This document shows positions 52,915 through 61,597 of a DNA stretch of 64,000 bases, in pieces (position 1 is the stretch's first letter; each line of letters begins with the position of its first letter). The stretch is taken from positions 54,668 to 118,667 of the forward strand of contig CAKZZL010000038.1 in the NCBI GenBank assembly GCA_937884995.1. The letters are read 5' to 3'. The notes beneath the pieces were generated by a model. It was not told the origin of the DNA and ran no database searches. It was given only the letters and a program-made list of their open reading frames with translations. Origin of the DNA: an uncultured Clostridia bacterium (lineage in GTDB: Bacteria; Bacillota; Clostridia; Oscillospirales; Acutalibacteraceae). The translations under genes and the position numbers were made by a program.

Positions 52915-53940
52915 TTATCTTGTAAAGATTTCATCCTTAAATATGTATGAATAATTATTGGCAGCCATTAATGAATCATCTCTCATAAGCATTTGGATAC
53001 CTTTTATCCTGGCATGCAGAGGGTCATCTGCAAGAATAAATTCAACATTAAACTCTTTATTAAATCTATCCAGTATATCAAAAAGCAAGGCTCCGCCTCC
53101 GCATAGTGTAATACCGTGATCTGCAGAATCCTGGGAAAGTTCAGGAGTAATTGTCTGCATTTTATTTATAATTTCTCTGACTAAAGTATTTAATGCTTCA
53201 TCTATTATCGGGAATAATTCAGTTGAAGTAATTTCAAAGGAAATAGGCATTGAGTCCAGTCCGTTTTTACCTGCTACAAGACATGAAACCTCATTATCCC
53301 TTTTATTTGAAAAAATAATTTTGGTTTTTAAGTTGGCAGCAGTATGAGGACCTATGATAATATCTCTGTCTTTTTTGAGATATTCAATAATAGACTCATC
53401 AATTATTGAACTTCCTATTTTTATTTTCTCTTTAGCTACCAATGTTCCCAGTGATATGATACCTATTTCGGTTATATTATGGCCTATATCAATTATCATA
53501 CGCCCGCCCATTTTATCGGTAGGAATAGAAGAACCGAGTGCAGAAGCCAAAATACCATCGGTTATACAAACCCGACCTGCGCCTGAGAGAGTAACTGCAT
53601 CAAGGAAAATTTTCTTTTCAAGTGTCGATGAATCAGCGGGCATGGTAATTAAAACATTTGGCTTATATATTCTGTTTTTACATGCACCTGAAATATAGTG
53701 ATCGAGAAGAATCTGAGCATTTGTAAAATCAGCAATAACTCCGTCTTTAATGACATAAACCGTTTTGATGTCATCATTTGTTCTGCCGAGTATAGCATTG
53801 GATTCTTTACCGTATGCTATCGCTTTACCGTTATCTGCATTAACGGAAATAACGGAATTTTCATCAGATATAATCTTATTTTCAGTGGCGATTTTAAGAC
53901 TGTATGAGCCAAAATCTAATCCGATTTTCATTCCTTTCAC
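52915..53940 (-). CDS. MreB/Mbl-family cell-shape protein
   Basis: A 341-residue actin-like ATPase. The phosphate-1 motif GLDFGSYSLKI, the connecting ITMPADSS region, phosphate-2 IDIGHNITEIGI and the adenosine motif LCGGGALL are visible. The spacing and length fit MreB/Mbl filaments that guide peptidoglycan synthesis, but the sequence is divergent (for example EIGIISLGTLV), so the subtype is open. GTG at 53940 is chosen with AGGA nine bases upstream; an ATG three codons later touches its own ribosome-like sequence. It lies 20 bases after typA, and a RodA-type gene is divergently encoded beyond typA. Confidence 0.82.
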   Translation of the reverse strand: MKGMKIGLDFGSYSLKIATENKIISDENSVISVNADNGKAIAYGKESNAILGRTNDDIKTVYVIKDGVIADFTNAQILLDHYISGACKNRIYKPNVLITMPADSSTLEKKIFLDAVTLSGAGRVCITDGILASALGSSIPTDKMGGRMIIDIGHNITEIGIISLGTLVAKEKIKIGSSIIDESIIEYLKKDRDIIIGPHTAANLKTKIIFSNKRDNEVSCLVAGKNGLDSMPISFEITSTELFPIIDEALNTLVREIINKMQTITPELSQDSADHGITLCGGGALLFDILDRFNKEFNVEFILADDPLHARIKGIQMLMRDDSLMAANNYSYIFKDEIFTR

Positions 53941-53960
53941 GATATCACATCCTATATATA

Positions 53961-55781
53961 TTACTTATTTCTGAATTGTTGTTTCATTCTCAGTTCTTTT
54001 GAGAGTATTTTCTTTCTGAGTCTTATGCTTTTTGGTGTTATTTCAACAAGTTCATCATCTTTAATAAACTCCATTGATTGTTCAAGGCTTAATACTGTAT
54101 GAGGAACCAGTCTCAATGCTTCATCAGAACCTGAAGCACGTGTATTTGTAAGGTGCTTGTTCTTGCAGACATTACATACTATATCTTCAGCTTTTGCACA
54201 CTCGCCTACGATCATACCCTCATATACAGGTACACCAGGTCCTATGAATAAGCGTCCCCTGTCCTGAGTATTGAAAAGTCCGTATGCAGAGCTTTCACCG
54301 GTTTCATGAACAACAATGGAACCGCGTTCACGCATCTGGATATCACCTTTATACTCTTCATATCCTGAAAAAAGGTTATTCATGATACCGTTGCCGTTTG
54401 TATCTGTCATAAATTCAGATCTGTAACCAATAAGGCCACGGGATGGAATCTTAAATTCAAGATGGGTAGCTCCGCCCTCTCTCGAACTCATATCTTCCAT
54501 TTCACCTTTACGGGAGCCGATTTTTTCTATAACGGCACCGACATATTCTTCAGGAACTTCAACAATTAAAAGTTCAATAGGTTCAAGCAGTTTGCCGTTT
54601 TCATATTTTGTAATTTCTTTCGGTCTTGATACCTGGAATTCATAGCCTTCTCTTCTCATTGTTTCTATAAGAATTGATAAATGAAGTTCTCCCCTGCCTG
54701 ATACCTTAAATGTATCGGTTGAATCAGTTTCCTCAACCTTCATACTTACATTGGTTTCAACTTCCTTAAAAAGTCTGTCCCTTATGTTCCTTGAGGTTAC
54801 ATATTTACCTTCTCTGCCTGCAAAAGGTGAATCATTGACCATGAAATTCATTGATAATGTAGGTTCGTCAATCTTTACAAAAGGCAATGGATCGATTTTA
54901 TCCGGAGAGCATAAAGTCTCACCGATATTTAAATCGGGAATGCCTGAAATACAAATTATCTCACCTGCTCCCACAGATTCAACCTCAGTTCTCTTTAAGC
55001 CTTCAAATACGTAAAGTCTTGAAACTTTTACATTTTCCTGACTTCCGTCTGTTTTACATAATGCAAGAGAGTCATTTCTTTTTATTGTACCTCTTTCAAT
55101 TCTGCCTATACCTATACGTCCGATATAATCATCATAATCAAGGCTTGAGAACAATACCTGGGCCTCTTCATCTGTCTCGCCCTTTGGAGGATCTATTTCC
55201 TTTATAATCATCTCAAACAAGGGTCTCATATCACCACTGCGGTCATCAGGATTTTCAGATGCATATCCGTCCTTTGCAGATGCATAAATAACCGGGAATT
55301 CAAGTTGGTCGTCATTAGCGCCAAGTTCTATAAACAAGTCAAGTACTTCATCAATAACTTCCGCAGGTCTTGCACCCGGTCTGTCTATCTTGTTTATAAC
55401 GACAAGAACCTTTTTATTTAATGCCAGTGCCTTTCTTAAAACGAATCTCGTCTGAGGCATGCAGCCTTCAAATGCATCGACAAGAAGTAAGACACCATCC
55501 ACCATAGTAAGGATACGTTCAACTTCCCCGCCGAAATCGGCATGGCCGGGTGTGTCGACTATATTTATTTTTATATCGTTATATTTAACTGCCGTGTTTT
55601 TTGAAAGGATTGTAATTCCTCTTTCTCTTTCAAGAGCATTGGAGTCCATAACTCTGTCCTGGACCTGCTCATTTGCACGGAATATTCCACTTTGCTTTAA
55701 AAGTTCATCAACCAGTGTCGTTTTACCATGGTCGACATGGGCTATAATCGCAATATTTCTTATATCATCTCTTGTTTTCAA
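53961..55781 (-). CDS. typA: Ribosome-associated GTPase TypA/BipA
   Basis: A 606-residue translational GTPase involved in ribosome assembly and stress response. The G domain has AHVDHGKTTLVDELL, the switch DRVMDSNALERERGITI, DTPGHADFGGEV and NKIDRPGARP; EF-G-like domains III and V and the BipA-specific C-terminal domain (TNTRASGSDEALRL) follow. Length matches the family. The start is TTG behind AAGGTGA. It is likely co-transcribed with the mreB-like gene downstream. Confidence 0.95.
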   Translation of the reverse strand: MKTRDDIRNIAIIAHVDHGKTTLVDELLKQSGIFRANEQVQDRVMDSNALERERGITILSKNTAVKYNDIKINIVDTPGHADFGGEVERILTMVDGVLLLVDAFEGCMPQTRFVLRKALALNKKVLVVINKIDRPGARPAEVIDEVLDLFIELGANDDQLEFPVIYASAKDGYASENPDDRSGDMRPLFEMIIKEIDPPKGETDEEAQVLFSSLDYDDYIGRIGIGRIERGTIKRNDSLALCKTDGSQENVKVSRLYVFEGLKRTEVESVGAGEIICISGIPDLNIGETLCSPDKIDPLPFVKIDEPTLSMNFMVNDSPFAGREGKYVTSRNIRDRLFKEVETNVSMKVEETDSTDTFKVSGRGELHLSILIETMRREGYEFQVSRPKEITKYENGKLLEPIELLIVEVPEEYVGAVIEKIGSRKGEMEDMSSREGGATHLEFKIPSRGLIGYRSEFMTDTNGNGIMNNLFSGYEEYKGDIQMRERGSIVVHETGESSAYGLFNTQDRGRLFIGPGVPVYEGMIVGECAKAEDIVCNVCKNKHLTNTRASGSDEALRLVPHTVLSLEQSMEFIKDDELVEITPKSIRLRKKILSKELRMKQQFRNK

Positions 55782-55815
55782 ATCATTTCACCTTCGCTGA
55801 GAATTTAACTATATG

Positions 55816-55844
55816 ATATTATCACTTTAGACTCGATAAATCAA
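55816..55844 (-). promoter_or_regulatory. Promoter of typA
   Basis: On the minus strand TTGATT (55844-55839), a 17-base spacer and TAATAT (55821-55816). Confidence 0.65.
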
Positions 55845-55846
55845 CC

Positions 55847-55877
55847 TTGACACTTTACAAAAATTGGTAAATATTAT
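55847..55877 (+). promoter_or_regulatory. Promoter of the RodA/FtsW gene
   Basis: TTGACA (55847-55852) with AATATT 17 bases later (55870-55875) or TATTAT 19 bases later (55872-55877). It is divergent from, and adjacent to, the typA promoter. Confidence 0.5.
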
Positions 55878-55909
55878 AAAATTAATCAATAAAAAAATCT
55901 GGTGAAATT

Positions 55910-57088
55910 ATGAAATCTTTTTTCAAATCTCTTAAAAGCTTCATAAAAGAAACTGACACAATATTAATTCTATTGTGTCTGCTTACTTCTGCCTTCGGTT
56001 CGGTAGCAGTATTAAGCGCAACTCAATACACGATAACCGATGACTCCAGGTTCACAAGAAGCTTTTTGGTTATGGTTACAGCCGTGGCTTTAGGCTTGAT
56101 TGCCGCCGTTATAATTTCAATTATAGATTACCAGTTTATCATGAAAATCGCCCCGCTTATCGGAGTATTTTGCATCGGTATTATGCTGTTCACATTAAAA
56201 TTCGGTGTCGGTCCTATAGAAAGACCGGATGCTAAGACATGGCTGACCATAGGAAGCACCGGCTTATATTTCCAGCCCTCAGAACTTGTTAAGGTCGGTT
56301 TTATTATAACCTTCGGAACACATATAGAGAAAATAAAGGATAATATAAACCACATATTTTCAATTATACAACTCGGTATTCATGCTGTTATACCGATAGC
56401 TCTGGTTATAAAGTCAGGTGATATGGGCTCAGCCCTTGTATTCATAATTATAGCCATTGTCATGCTCTTCTTTTCGGGACTTCACTGGGGATATTTCCTC
56501 GGCGGAGGCCTTATATGGCTTGCATCTTTACCCCTTATATGGATGTTTGTCCTGGGAACTATTCAAAAGGAAAGAATATTGGCTTTAATTCACCCTGATC
56601 TTTATCCTGATATACTTTATCAGCAAACAAGAGGTTTAGCTGCCATAGCCGGAGGCGGACTTGTAGGACAAGGTTTGTTCCAAGGCATATATACACAGCA
56701 AGGAGCCGTTCCCGAAAGTGAAAATGACATGATTTTCAGTGTCATCGGTGAAGAATTCGGTATCATTGGATGTATTGCTGTTATTGTTATGCTTACATCT
56801 ATATCAATAAGAATTTTCAGAACAGGCAAGCATGATATAGTAGGCAATACCAAAGTAATGTGTCATGGAGTTTCATCCATGATTTTAGGACAAGCCATCA
56901 TAAATATAGGCATGTGCTTAAAGCTTTTGCCAGTCATTGGAATTACTCTCCCCTTCTTCTCATCAGGAGGTTCATCCAATTTCTGCCTATACCTGGCCAT
57001 AGGTTTGGTACTCAGTTTTTACAGATATAACCAGCAAAGAGATATCATTGATGTTAAACTTGACAGTATAGATAATCCATTTAAATAA
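55910..57088 (+). CDS. SEDS-family peptidoglycan polymerase (RodA/FtsW/SpoVE)
   Basis: A 392-residue membrane protein with about ten helices. SEDS marks include KTWLTIGSTGLYFQPSELVKVGF, the catalytic-region KSGDMGSALV (with the conserved aspartate), PESENDMIFSVIGEEFGIIG and the C-terminal LPVIGITLPFFSSGGSS. It should polymerise lipid II together with a class B penicillin-binding protein. RodA is favoured because an mreB-like gene lies nearby, but FtsW or SpoVE cannot be ruled out. GGTGAAATT precedes the start. Confidence 0.88.
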   Translation: MKSFFKSLKSFIKETDTILILLCLLTSAFGSVAVLSATQYTITDDSRFTRSFLVMVTAVALGLIAAVIISIIDYQFIMKIAPLIGVFCIGIMLFTLKFGVGPIERPDAKTWLTIGSTGLYFQPSELVKVGFIITFGTHIEKIKDNINHIFSIIQLGIHAVIPIALVIKSGDMGSALVFIIIAIVMLFFSGLHWGYFLGGGLIWLASLPLIWMFVLGTIQKERILALIHPDLYPDILYQQTRGLAAIAGGGLVGQGLFQGIYTQQGAVPESENDMIFSVIGEEFGIIGCIAVIVMLTSISIRIFRTGKHDIVGNTKVMCHGVSSMILGQAIINIGMCLKLLPVIGITLPFFSSGGSSNFCLYLAIGLVLSFYRYNQQRDIIDVKLDSIDNPFK

Positions 57089-57092
57089 ATAC

Positions 57093-57121
57093 TTGATTTT
57101 ACATGTTTTATAAATTATAAT
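57093..57121 (+). promoter_or_regulatory. Promoter of tRNA-Ser
   Basis: TTGATT (57093-57098), a 17-base spacer and TATAAT (57116-57121), ending 14 bases before the tRNA. Confidence 0.75.
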
Positions 57122-57135
57122 AGCATAGTTGTTAA

Positions 57136-57227
57136 GGAGAGTTGTCCGAGCTGGTCGAAGGAGCACGATTGGAAATCGTGTAACCGCCTAAAACGGTTCG
57201 AGGGTTCGAATCCCTTGCTCTCCGCCA
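57136..57227 (+). tRNA. tRNA-Ser (anticodon GGA)
   Basis: A class II tRNA. The acceptor GGAGAGT pairs with GCTCTCC (one G-U), followed by discriminator G and an encoded CCA (57225-57227). The anticodon stem CACGA/TCGTG encloses TTGGAAA, giving GGA, which reads UCC/UCU. A long variable arm and GGTTCGAATCC T-loop complete it. Confidence 0.96.
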
Positions 57228-57230
57228 AAT

Positions 57231-57252
57231 TTGTATCAGAAATATGATACAA
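57231..57252 (+). repeat. Inverted repeat just after tRNA-Ser
   Basis: TTGTATCA (57231-57238) and TGATACAA (57245-57252) are perfect arms around six bases, 3 bases past the CCA. It may be a tRNA 3' processing hairpin, or a relic of an integration event. Confidence 0.45.
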
Positions 57253-57259
57253 GCCAAGG

Positions 57260-57282
57260 CCCCTTGATCTCAAGGGGTTTCT
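57260..57282 (+). terminator. Terminator of tRNA-Ser
   Basis: CCCCTTGA (57260-57267) pairs with TCAAGGGG (57270-57277), followed by TTTCTTGCTTTT. Confidence 0.8.
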
Positions 57283-57318
57283 TGCTTTTCAGGGCGAAAA
57301 TTAAAGGCGATTATCACT

Positions 57319-57459
57319 TTATTTTGAATGATTGACGTCGCCTTTAGTCGTTACGACAATATAGCCGCCGTTGGCCTCATCTCTTCTATTCCATTCTTTA
57401 CTTGGTGTCATACCCAGAGCAATAGCGCAAAGAAGCTTTTTTATACTTATGCTTAAATG
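57319..57459 (-). pseudogene. Fragment of a restriction-endonuclease-like gene (HpaII-type?)
   Basis: The minus strand encodes a protein-like fragment, with no start codon of its own: LSISIKKLLCAIALGMTP, then SKEWNRRDEANGGYIVV and a stop after DVNHSK. The ALGMTP-W-ANGGYIVV pattern matches, from memory, the C-terminal region of HpaII-family type II restriction endonucleases, which normally continues for about 40 more residues. Both ends are missing, so this is a fossil. No methyltransferase fragment was found. It lies between a tRNA gene and an unrelated promoter, a common spot for insertion and loss. The stretch 57283-57318 next to it holds AAAGGCGA, part of an inverted repeat with TCGCCTTT at 57338-57345. 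Confidence 0.5.
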
Positions 57460-57510
57460 AAAAAGTAAACGCAAATAAAAACTTGACACTATGAAAATGA
57501 TTGCAATTTA

Positions 57511-57539
57511 TTGACCTGTTTAAGTTCGTGTGATATAAT
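57511..57539 (+). promoter_or_regulatory. Promoter of the ligase-iorA-iorB operon
   Basis: TTGACC (57511-57516), a 17-base spacer and a perfect TATAAT (57534-57539), followed by TTGGAGG and the ATG at 57581. Confidence 0.85.
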
Positions 57540-57580
57540 TTAGTAGTTTAAAGCGCAAAATCGTTTTGGAGGCAAAAAAA

Positions 57581-59218
57581 ATGACAATTGTTGATTTATT
57601 AAACGAAAATGCTAAGAAGTATCCGGATGAAACTGCACTTGTTGAGGTTAACCCGAGTTTTGAAACTAAAAACAGAATAACATGGAAAGAATATTCCTTG
57701 GTTCAGCCGGAACCAGGTCAGCCTTTTCACAGATCCATAACCTGGGATTCTTTCTATAAAGAAGCCAACAGATTCGCTAATCTTTTAATATCCAATGGAT
57801 ATAAAAGAGAAGATAAGATTGCTATTTTAATGATGAATTCAGTTGAATGGTTACCTATATATTTTGGTATACTTAAAGCCGGATGCATTGTTGTTCCCAT
57901 GAATTACAGATACAACTCAGAAGAGATAAAATATTGCCTTGATAAAGCCGATTGTTCAATGCTTGTATTCGGCCCTGAGTTTATAGGAAGAATCGAAGAG
58001 ATATGTGATTGTATCCCTGATATAAAGGACATGTTATATGTAGGAGAAGACTGCCCTACATTTGCTGATGCATACAATGATGAAATTGTAAAATACTCAA
58101 ACGAAGATCCGTCTATAGATCTTAAAGAAGAAGATAATGCTGCAATCTACTTTTCTTCAGGAACCACAGGTTTCCCGAAAGCTATACTTCATAATCATGA
58201 AAGCCTTATTCACGCAGCAAGAGTTGAACAAAATCACCACGGACAGTGCCATGAAGATGTATTTCTTTGCATTCCTCCCCTTTATCACACAGGAGCTAAA
58301 ATGCATTGGTTTGGTTCATTGATGACAGGCGGAAAAGCTGTTATCCTGAAAGCTACAAGTCCGGAATGGATACTTAAAACCGTATCTGAAGAAGGATGTA
58401 CAATAGTATGGCTTTTAGTACCATGGGCTCAGGATATTCTTGATGCACTTGAACGCGGTGATATAAACAAAGATGAATATAAGCTTGATCAATGGAGACT
58501 TATGCATATAGGTGCACAACCTGTTCCTCCTTCACTTATACAAAGATGGTTATCTGTATTTCCGCATCACCAATATGACACAAATTACGGTCTTTCAGAA
58601 TCCATAGGTCCCGGCTGTGTTCATTTAGGAGTAGAAAATACACATAAAGTCGGTGCCATAGGCAAAGCAGGATTCGGCTGGGAGACAAAGATAGTTGACG
58701 AAAACAAAAATATTGTAAAGCAAGGCGAAGTCGGTGAACTTTGTGTCAAAGGTCCCGGTGTCATGAAATGCTATTACAAAGATGAAAAAGCAACAAATGA
58801 AGTTCTCGGCGGAGACTGGCTCTATACAGGAGATATGGCTATGGAAGATGAGGACGGTTTTATCTTCCTTGTGGATCGTAAGAAAGATGTAATAATAACA
58901 GGTGGTGAAAACCTCTACCCTGTTCAGATTGAGGATTATATAAGAATGAATAGCTGTGTTAAAGATGTTGCAGTTATCGGTTTACCGGATGCAAGACTAG
59001 GAGAAATTGCTGCAGCTATTGTAGAGATAAAAGAAGGTTTCTCACTTACAGAAGATGAACTTAATAACTTCTGTCTCGGTCTTCCGAGGTATAAGAGACC
59101 CAGGAAGATTATATTTGCCGATATACCGAGAAATCCGACAGGTAAAATCGAAAAACCGAAATTACGTAAAATCTATTGCGGTGACAGTCTTGTCGCTCAG
59201 CAAAATGAGATTAAATAA
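57581..59218 (+). CDS. AMP-forming acyl/aryl-CoA ligase family protein
   Basis: A 545-residue ANL-superfamily enzyme that forms an acyl-adenylate and then a CoA thioester. The P-loop YFSSGTTGFPKAI, the YGLSESIGPG motif, the TGD hinge region (LYTGDMAMEDEDGFIFLVDRKKD, A8 motif) and the C-terminal NPTGKIEKPKLRK lysine motif (A10) are all present. An unusual N-terminal stretch (residues 20-60, KNRITWKEYSLVQPEPGQPF) precedes the normal core. Placed 15 bases before iorA, it probably acts on arylacetic acids or their CoA esters, in either direction. Start at the ATG behind TGGAGG, not the TTG at 57566. Confidence 0.85.
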   Translation: MTIVDLLNENAKKYPDETALVEVNPSFETKNRITWKEYSLVQPEPGQPFHRSITWDSFYKEANRFANLLISNGYKREDKIAILMMNSVEWLPIYFGILKAGCIVVPMNYRYNSEEIKYCLDKADCSMLVFGPEFIGRIEEICDCIPDIKDMLYVGEDCPTFADAYNDEIVKYSNEDPSIDLKEEDNAAIYFSSGTTGFPKAILHNHESLIHAARVEQNHHGQCHEDVFLCIPPLYHTGAKMHWFGSLMTGGKAVILKATSPEWILKTVSEEGCTIVWLLVPWAQDILDALERGDINKDEYKLDQWRLMHIGAQPVPPSLIQRWLSVFPHHQYDTNYGLSESIGPGCVHLGVENTHKVGAIGKAGFGWETKIVDENKNIVKQGEVGELCVKGPGVMKCYYKDEKATNEVLGGDWLYTGDMAMEDEDGFIFLVDRKKDVIITGGENLYPVQIEDYIRMNSCVKDVAVIGLPDARLGEIAAAIVEIKEGFSLTEDELNNFCLGLPRYKRPRKIIFADIPRNPTGKIEKPKLRKIYCGDSLVAQQNEIK

Positions 59219-59233
59219 AGAAAGGTGTATAGA

Positions 59234-60982
59234 ATGAAAAAAATAATGCTTGGAAATGATGCAGTGGCACGCGGTGCATATGAAGCAGGTGTTAACCTTG
59301 TTTCCTCTTATCCCGGCACTCCAAGTACAGAAATTACCGAAGCCATGGCAAAATACCCTGAGGATGAGGTATTTGTTGAATGGGCACCGAATGAGAAAGT
59401 TGCTGCTGAAGTAGTTATAGGTGCTGCAATCGCAGGCGGCAGAGCTATGTCATGTTGTAAACATGTCGGCCTTAATGTTATGGCTGACCCTATTTTCACA
59501 GACAGCTATATAGGTGTTAACGGCGGTGCAGTTTTCTGTGTTGCCGATGACCCTGGCATGCACTCATCACAAAATGAGCAAGACTCACGTCATTATGCAA
59601 AAGCATCAAAAATCCCGATGTTTGAGCCATCGGATTCTGAAGAATGCAAGGAATATACAAAACTTGCTTTTGATTTAAGTGAAGAATATGATACCCCCTT
59701 CTTTATACGTCTTTCAACAAGAGTTTCCCATTCACAAAGCCTTGTTGAGCTCTGTGAAAGAGAATGCCATCCGATTAAAGAATATCAAAAAGATATTGCA
59801 AAGAATGTTATGATGCCCGGCAATGCTATTAAAAAGCATGTCATTGTAGAAGACAGAACAAAAAAACTCAAAGAATTTTCTGAAACTTTCAAATTTAATA
59901 CTATTGAAGATAACAACAGCAATATCGGAGTTATAACTGCAGGAATATCCTATCAATATGCAAAAGAAGCTCTGGGAGATAAAGTCAACTATTGCAAGCT
60001 TGGTATGGTTTGGCCGCTTCCGACTGAAATGCTCCAGGATTTTGCTGCTATGAATGAAAAGATATATGTAATAGAAGAACTTGACCCCTTCATTGAAGAA
60101 CATTGCAAATCAATAGGTATTGAACTTATAGGAAAAGACAGTTTTACTCTTTTAGGCGAATATACTCCGGCAATGATTAAAAAGGTTGTTCTTGACAAGG
60201 ATCCGGATGAATATATAACAATTGATGAGCAAATACCTGCACGTCCTCCTGTTATGTGTGCCGGCTGTCCTCACAGAGGTACTTTCTATGTACTCAAAAA
60301 GCTCGGACTTACTGTTTCCGGTGATATAGGCTGCTATACACTCGGTGCTGTTGCTCCTCTTGCAAGTGTTGATACAACAATATGTATGGGAGCTTCCGTC
60401 AGTGCTGCACACGGAATGGCAAAAATAAGAGGAGAAGAATTTACGCATAAACTTGTGTCGGTTATCGGAGACTCGACATTTATGCACTCAGGTATAACAG
60501 GTTTATCCGATATCGTATATAACAAAGGAATTAACACCGTTATAATCCTTGATAACTCCATAACAGGTATGACAGGTCACCAGGAGAACCCCACAACCGG
60601 TTATACAATACGCGGAGAAGAAACAAGACAAGTTGACTTAATAAAACTTTGCTACGGAATAGGCATAGACAGAGTTGTAATTGCAGACCCCTTCGATATT
60701 AAGAACTTTGAAAAAGTTGTAAAAGAAGAAACTGCTGCAAATGAGCCTTCTGTTATCATTGCTCAAAGACCATGTGCGCTCTTGAAAAGAGTTAAATATA
60801 CAGGACATTGCATAATAACTGATGCATGTCGTAAATGTAAGCAATGTATGAAGCTTGGCTGTCCCGCAATAAGCATAGAGAAGGATACAAATGCTGTTAA
60901 GATAGATATAACCCAATGTAACGGATGCGGACTTTGCACGGGAGTTTGTCCGTTTAATGCGATAGTAAAGGAGGATAACTGA
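59234..60982 (+). CDS. iorA: Indolepyruvate:ferredoxin oxidoreductase, alpha subunit
   Basis: A 582-residue subunit that oxidatively decarboxylates aryl pyruvates (from Trp, Phe, Tyr) to aryl-acetyl-CoA, reducing ferredoxin. The N-terminal pyrimidine-binding domain (SSYPGTPSTEITEA), the TPP-binding region (GDIGCYTLGAVAPL; GDSTFMHSGITGL; DNSITGMTGHQENP) and a C-terminal double [4Fe-4S] ferredoxin domain (CRKCKQCMKLGCP; CNGCGLCTGVCPF) are intact. The ATG at 59234 follows AAAGGTG; the GTG at 59225 is in that site. It is oxygen-sensitive, supporting an anaerobe. Confidence 0.95.
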   Translation: MKKIMLGNDAVARGAYEAGVNLVSSYPGTPSTEITEAMAKYPEDEVFVEWAPNEKVAAEVVIGAAIAGGRAMSCCKHVGLNVMADPIFTDSYIGVNGGAVFCVADDPGMHSSQNEQDSRHYAKASKIPMFEPSDSEECKEYTKLAFDLSEEYDTPFFIRLSTRVSHSQSLVELCERECHPIKEYQKDIAKNVMMPGNAIKKHVIVEDRTKKLKEFSETFKFNTIEDNNSNIGVITAGISYQYAKEALGDKVNYCKLGMVWPLPTEMLQDFAAMNEKIYVIEELDPFIEEHCKSIGIELIGKDSFTLLGEYTPAMIKKVVLDKDPDEYITIDEQIPARPPVMCAGCPHRGTFYVLKKLGLTVSGDIGCYTLGAVAPLASVDTTICMGASVSAAHGMAKIRGEEFTHKLVSVIGDSTFMHSGITGLSDIVYNKGINTVIILDNSITGMTGHQENPTTGYTIRGEETRQVDLIKLCYGIGIDRVVIADPFDIKNFEKVVKEETAANEPSVIIAQRPCALLKRVKYTGHCIITDACRKCKQCMKLGCPAISIEKDTNAVKIDITQCNGCGLCTGVCPFNAIVKEDN

Positions 60983-60983
60983 T

Positions 60984-61550
60984 ATGAGCAAGAACATCAT
61001 GATAGTAGGTGTCGGCGGTCAGGGAACTCTCCTTGCAAGCAGAATACTCGGCAGTGCCATAATAAAGCAGGGATTTGACGTTAAGGTTTCTGAGGTTCAC
61101 GGTATGAGCCAAAGAGGCGGAAGTGTTGTCACATATGTTAAGTACGGCGATGAGGTTCATTCTCCCATTGTTGACAAAGGTGAGGCTGATATAATCCTGG
61201 CTTTTGAACTTTTGGAGGCATATCGTGCCCTTCCGTATTTACGTAAGGGCGGGAAGATCATTGTCAATGATCAAATAATAAATCCGATGCCTGTAATCAC
61301 AGGAGCTATGGACTATCCGACAGATATCAAGGAGAAGCTTACAAAATCTGCCGATACTGTAATTATTGATGCACTCGAAAAAGCAACAAAGGCCGGGAAC
61401 TTCAAGGCTGTGAATGTTGTTTTAATAGGACTTATGGCAAAAAGTACGGATATTCCATATGAAACATGGATAGAGTCACTTCATGAATGCGTTCCCGCAA
61501 AGTTTTTGGATGTTAATCTTAAGGCTTTTGATTTAGGATACAATTCATAA
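60984..61550 (+). CDS. iorB: Indolepyruvate:ferredoxin oxidoreductase, beta subunit
   Basis: A 188-residue gamma-type subunit partner of IorA. The GVGGQGTLLASRILG nucleotide/CoA region, VHGMSQRGGSVVTYVKYG and LAFELLEAYRALPYL are typical. It starts one base after iorA with AAAGGAGG, so the two are made in equal amounts. It ends the operon. Confidence 0.95.
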   Translation: MSKNIMIVGVGGQGTLLASRILGSAIIKQGFDVKVSEVHGMSQRGGSVVTYVKYGDEVHSPIVDKGEADIILAFELLEAYRALPYLRKGGKIIVNDQIINPMPVITGAMDYPTDIKEKLTKSADTVIIDALEKATKAGNFKAVNVVLIGLMAKSTDIPYETWIESLHECVPAKFLDVNLKAFDLGYNS

Positions 61551-61570
61551 ATATATAAACTCAGATAAAA

Positions 61571-61597
61571 AAAGCAGGATTTTTTCCTGCTTTTTAT
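61571..61597. terminator. Bidirectional terminator between iorB and birA
   Basis: GCAGGA (61574-61579) pairs with TCCTGC (61585-61590), flanked by AAAAAAA on the left and TTTTTATTAT on the right, so it can end iorB and the convergent birA. Confidence 0.88.

Noticed and set aside
60152..60487. 111-codon frame antisense to iorA
   Set aside because: It lies inside the TPP-binding region of iorA; cysteine-rich composition is an artefact of the reverse frame.
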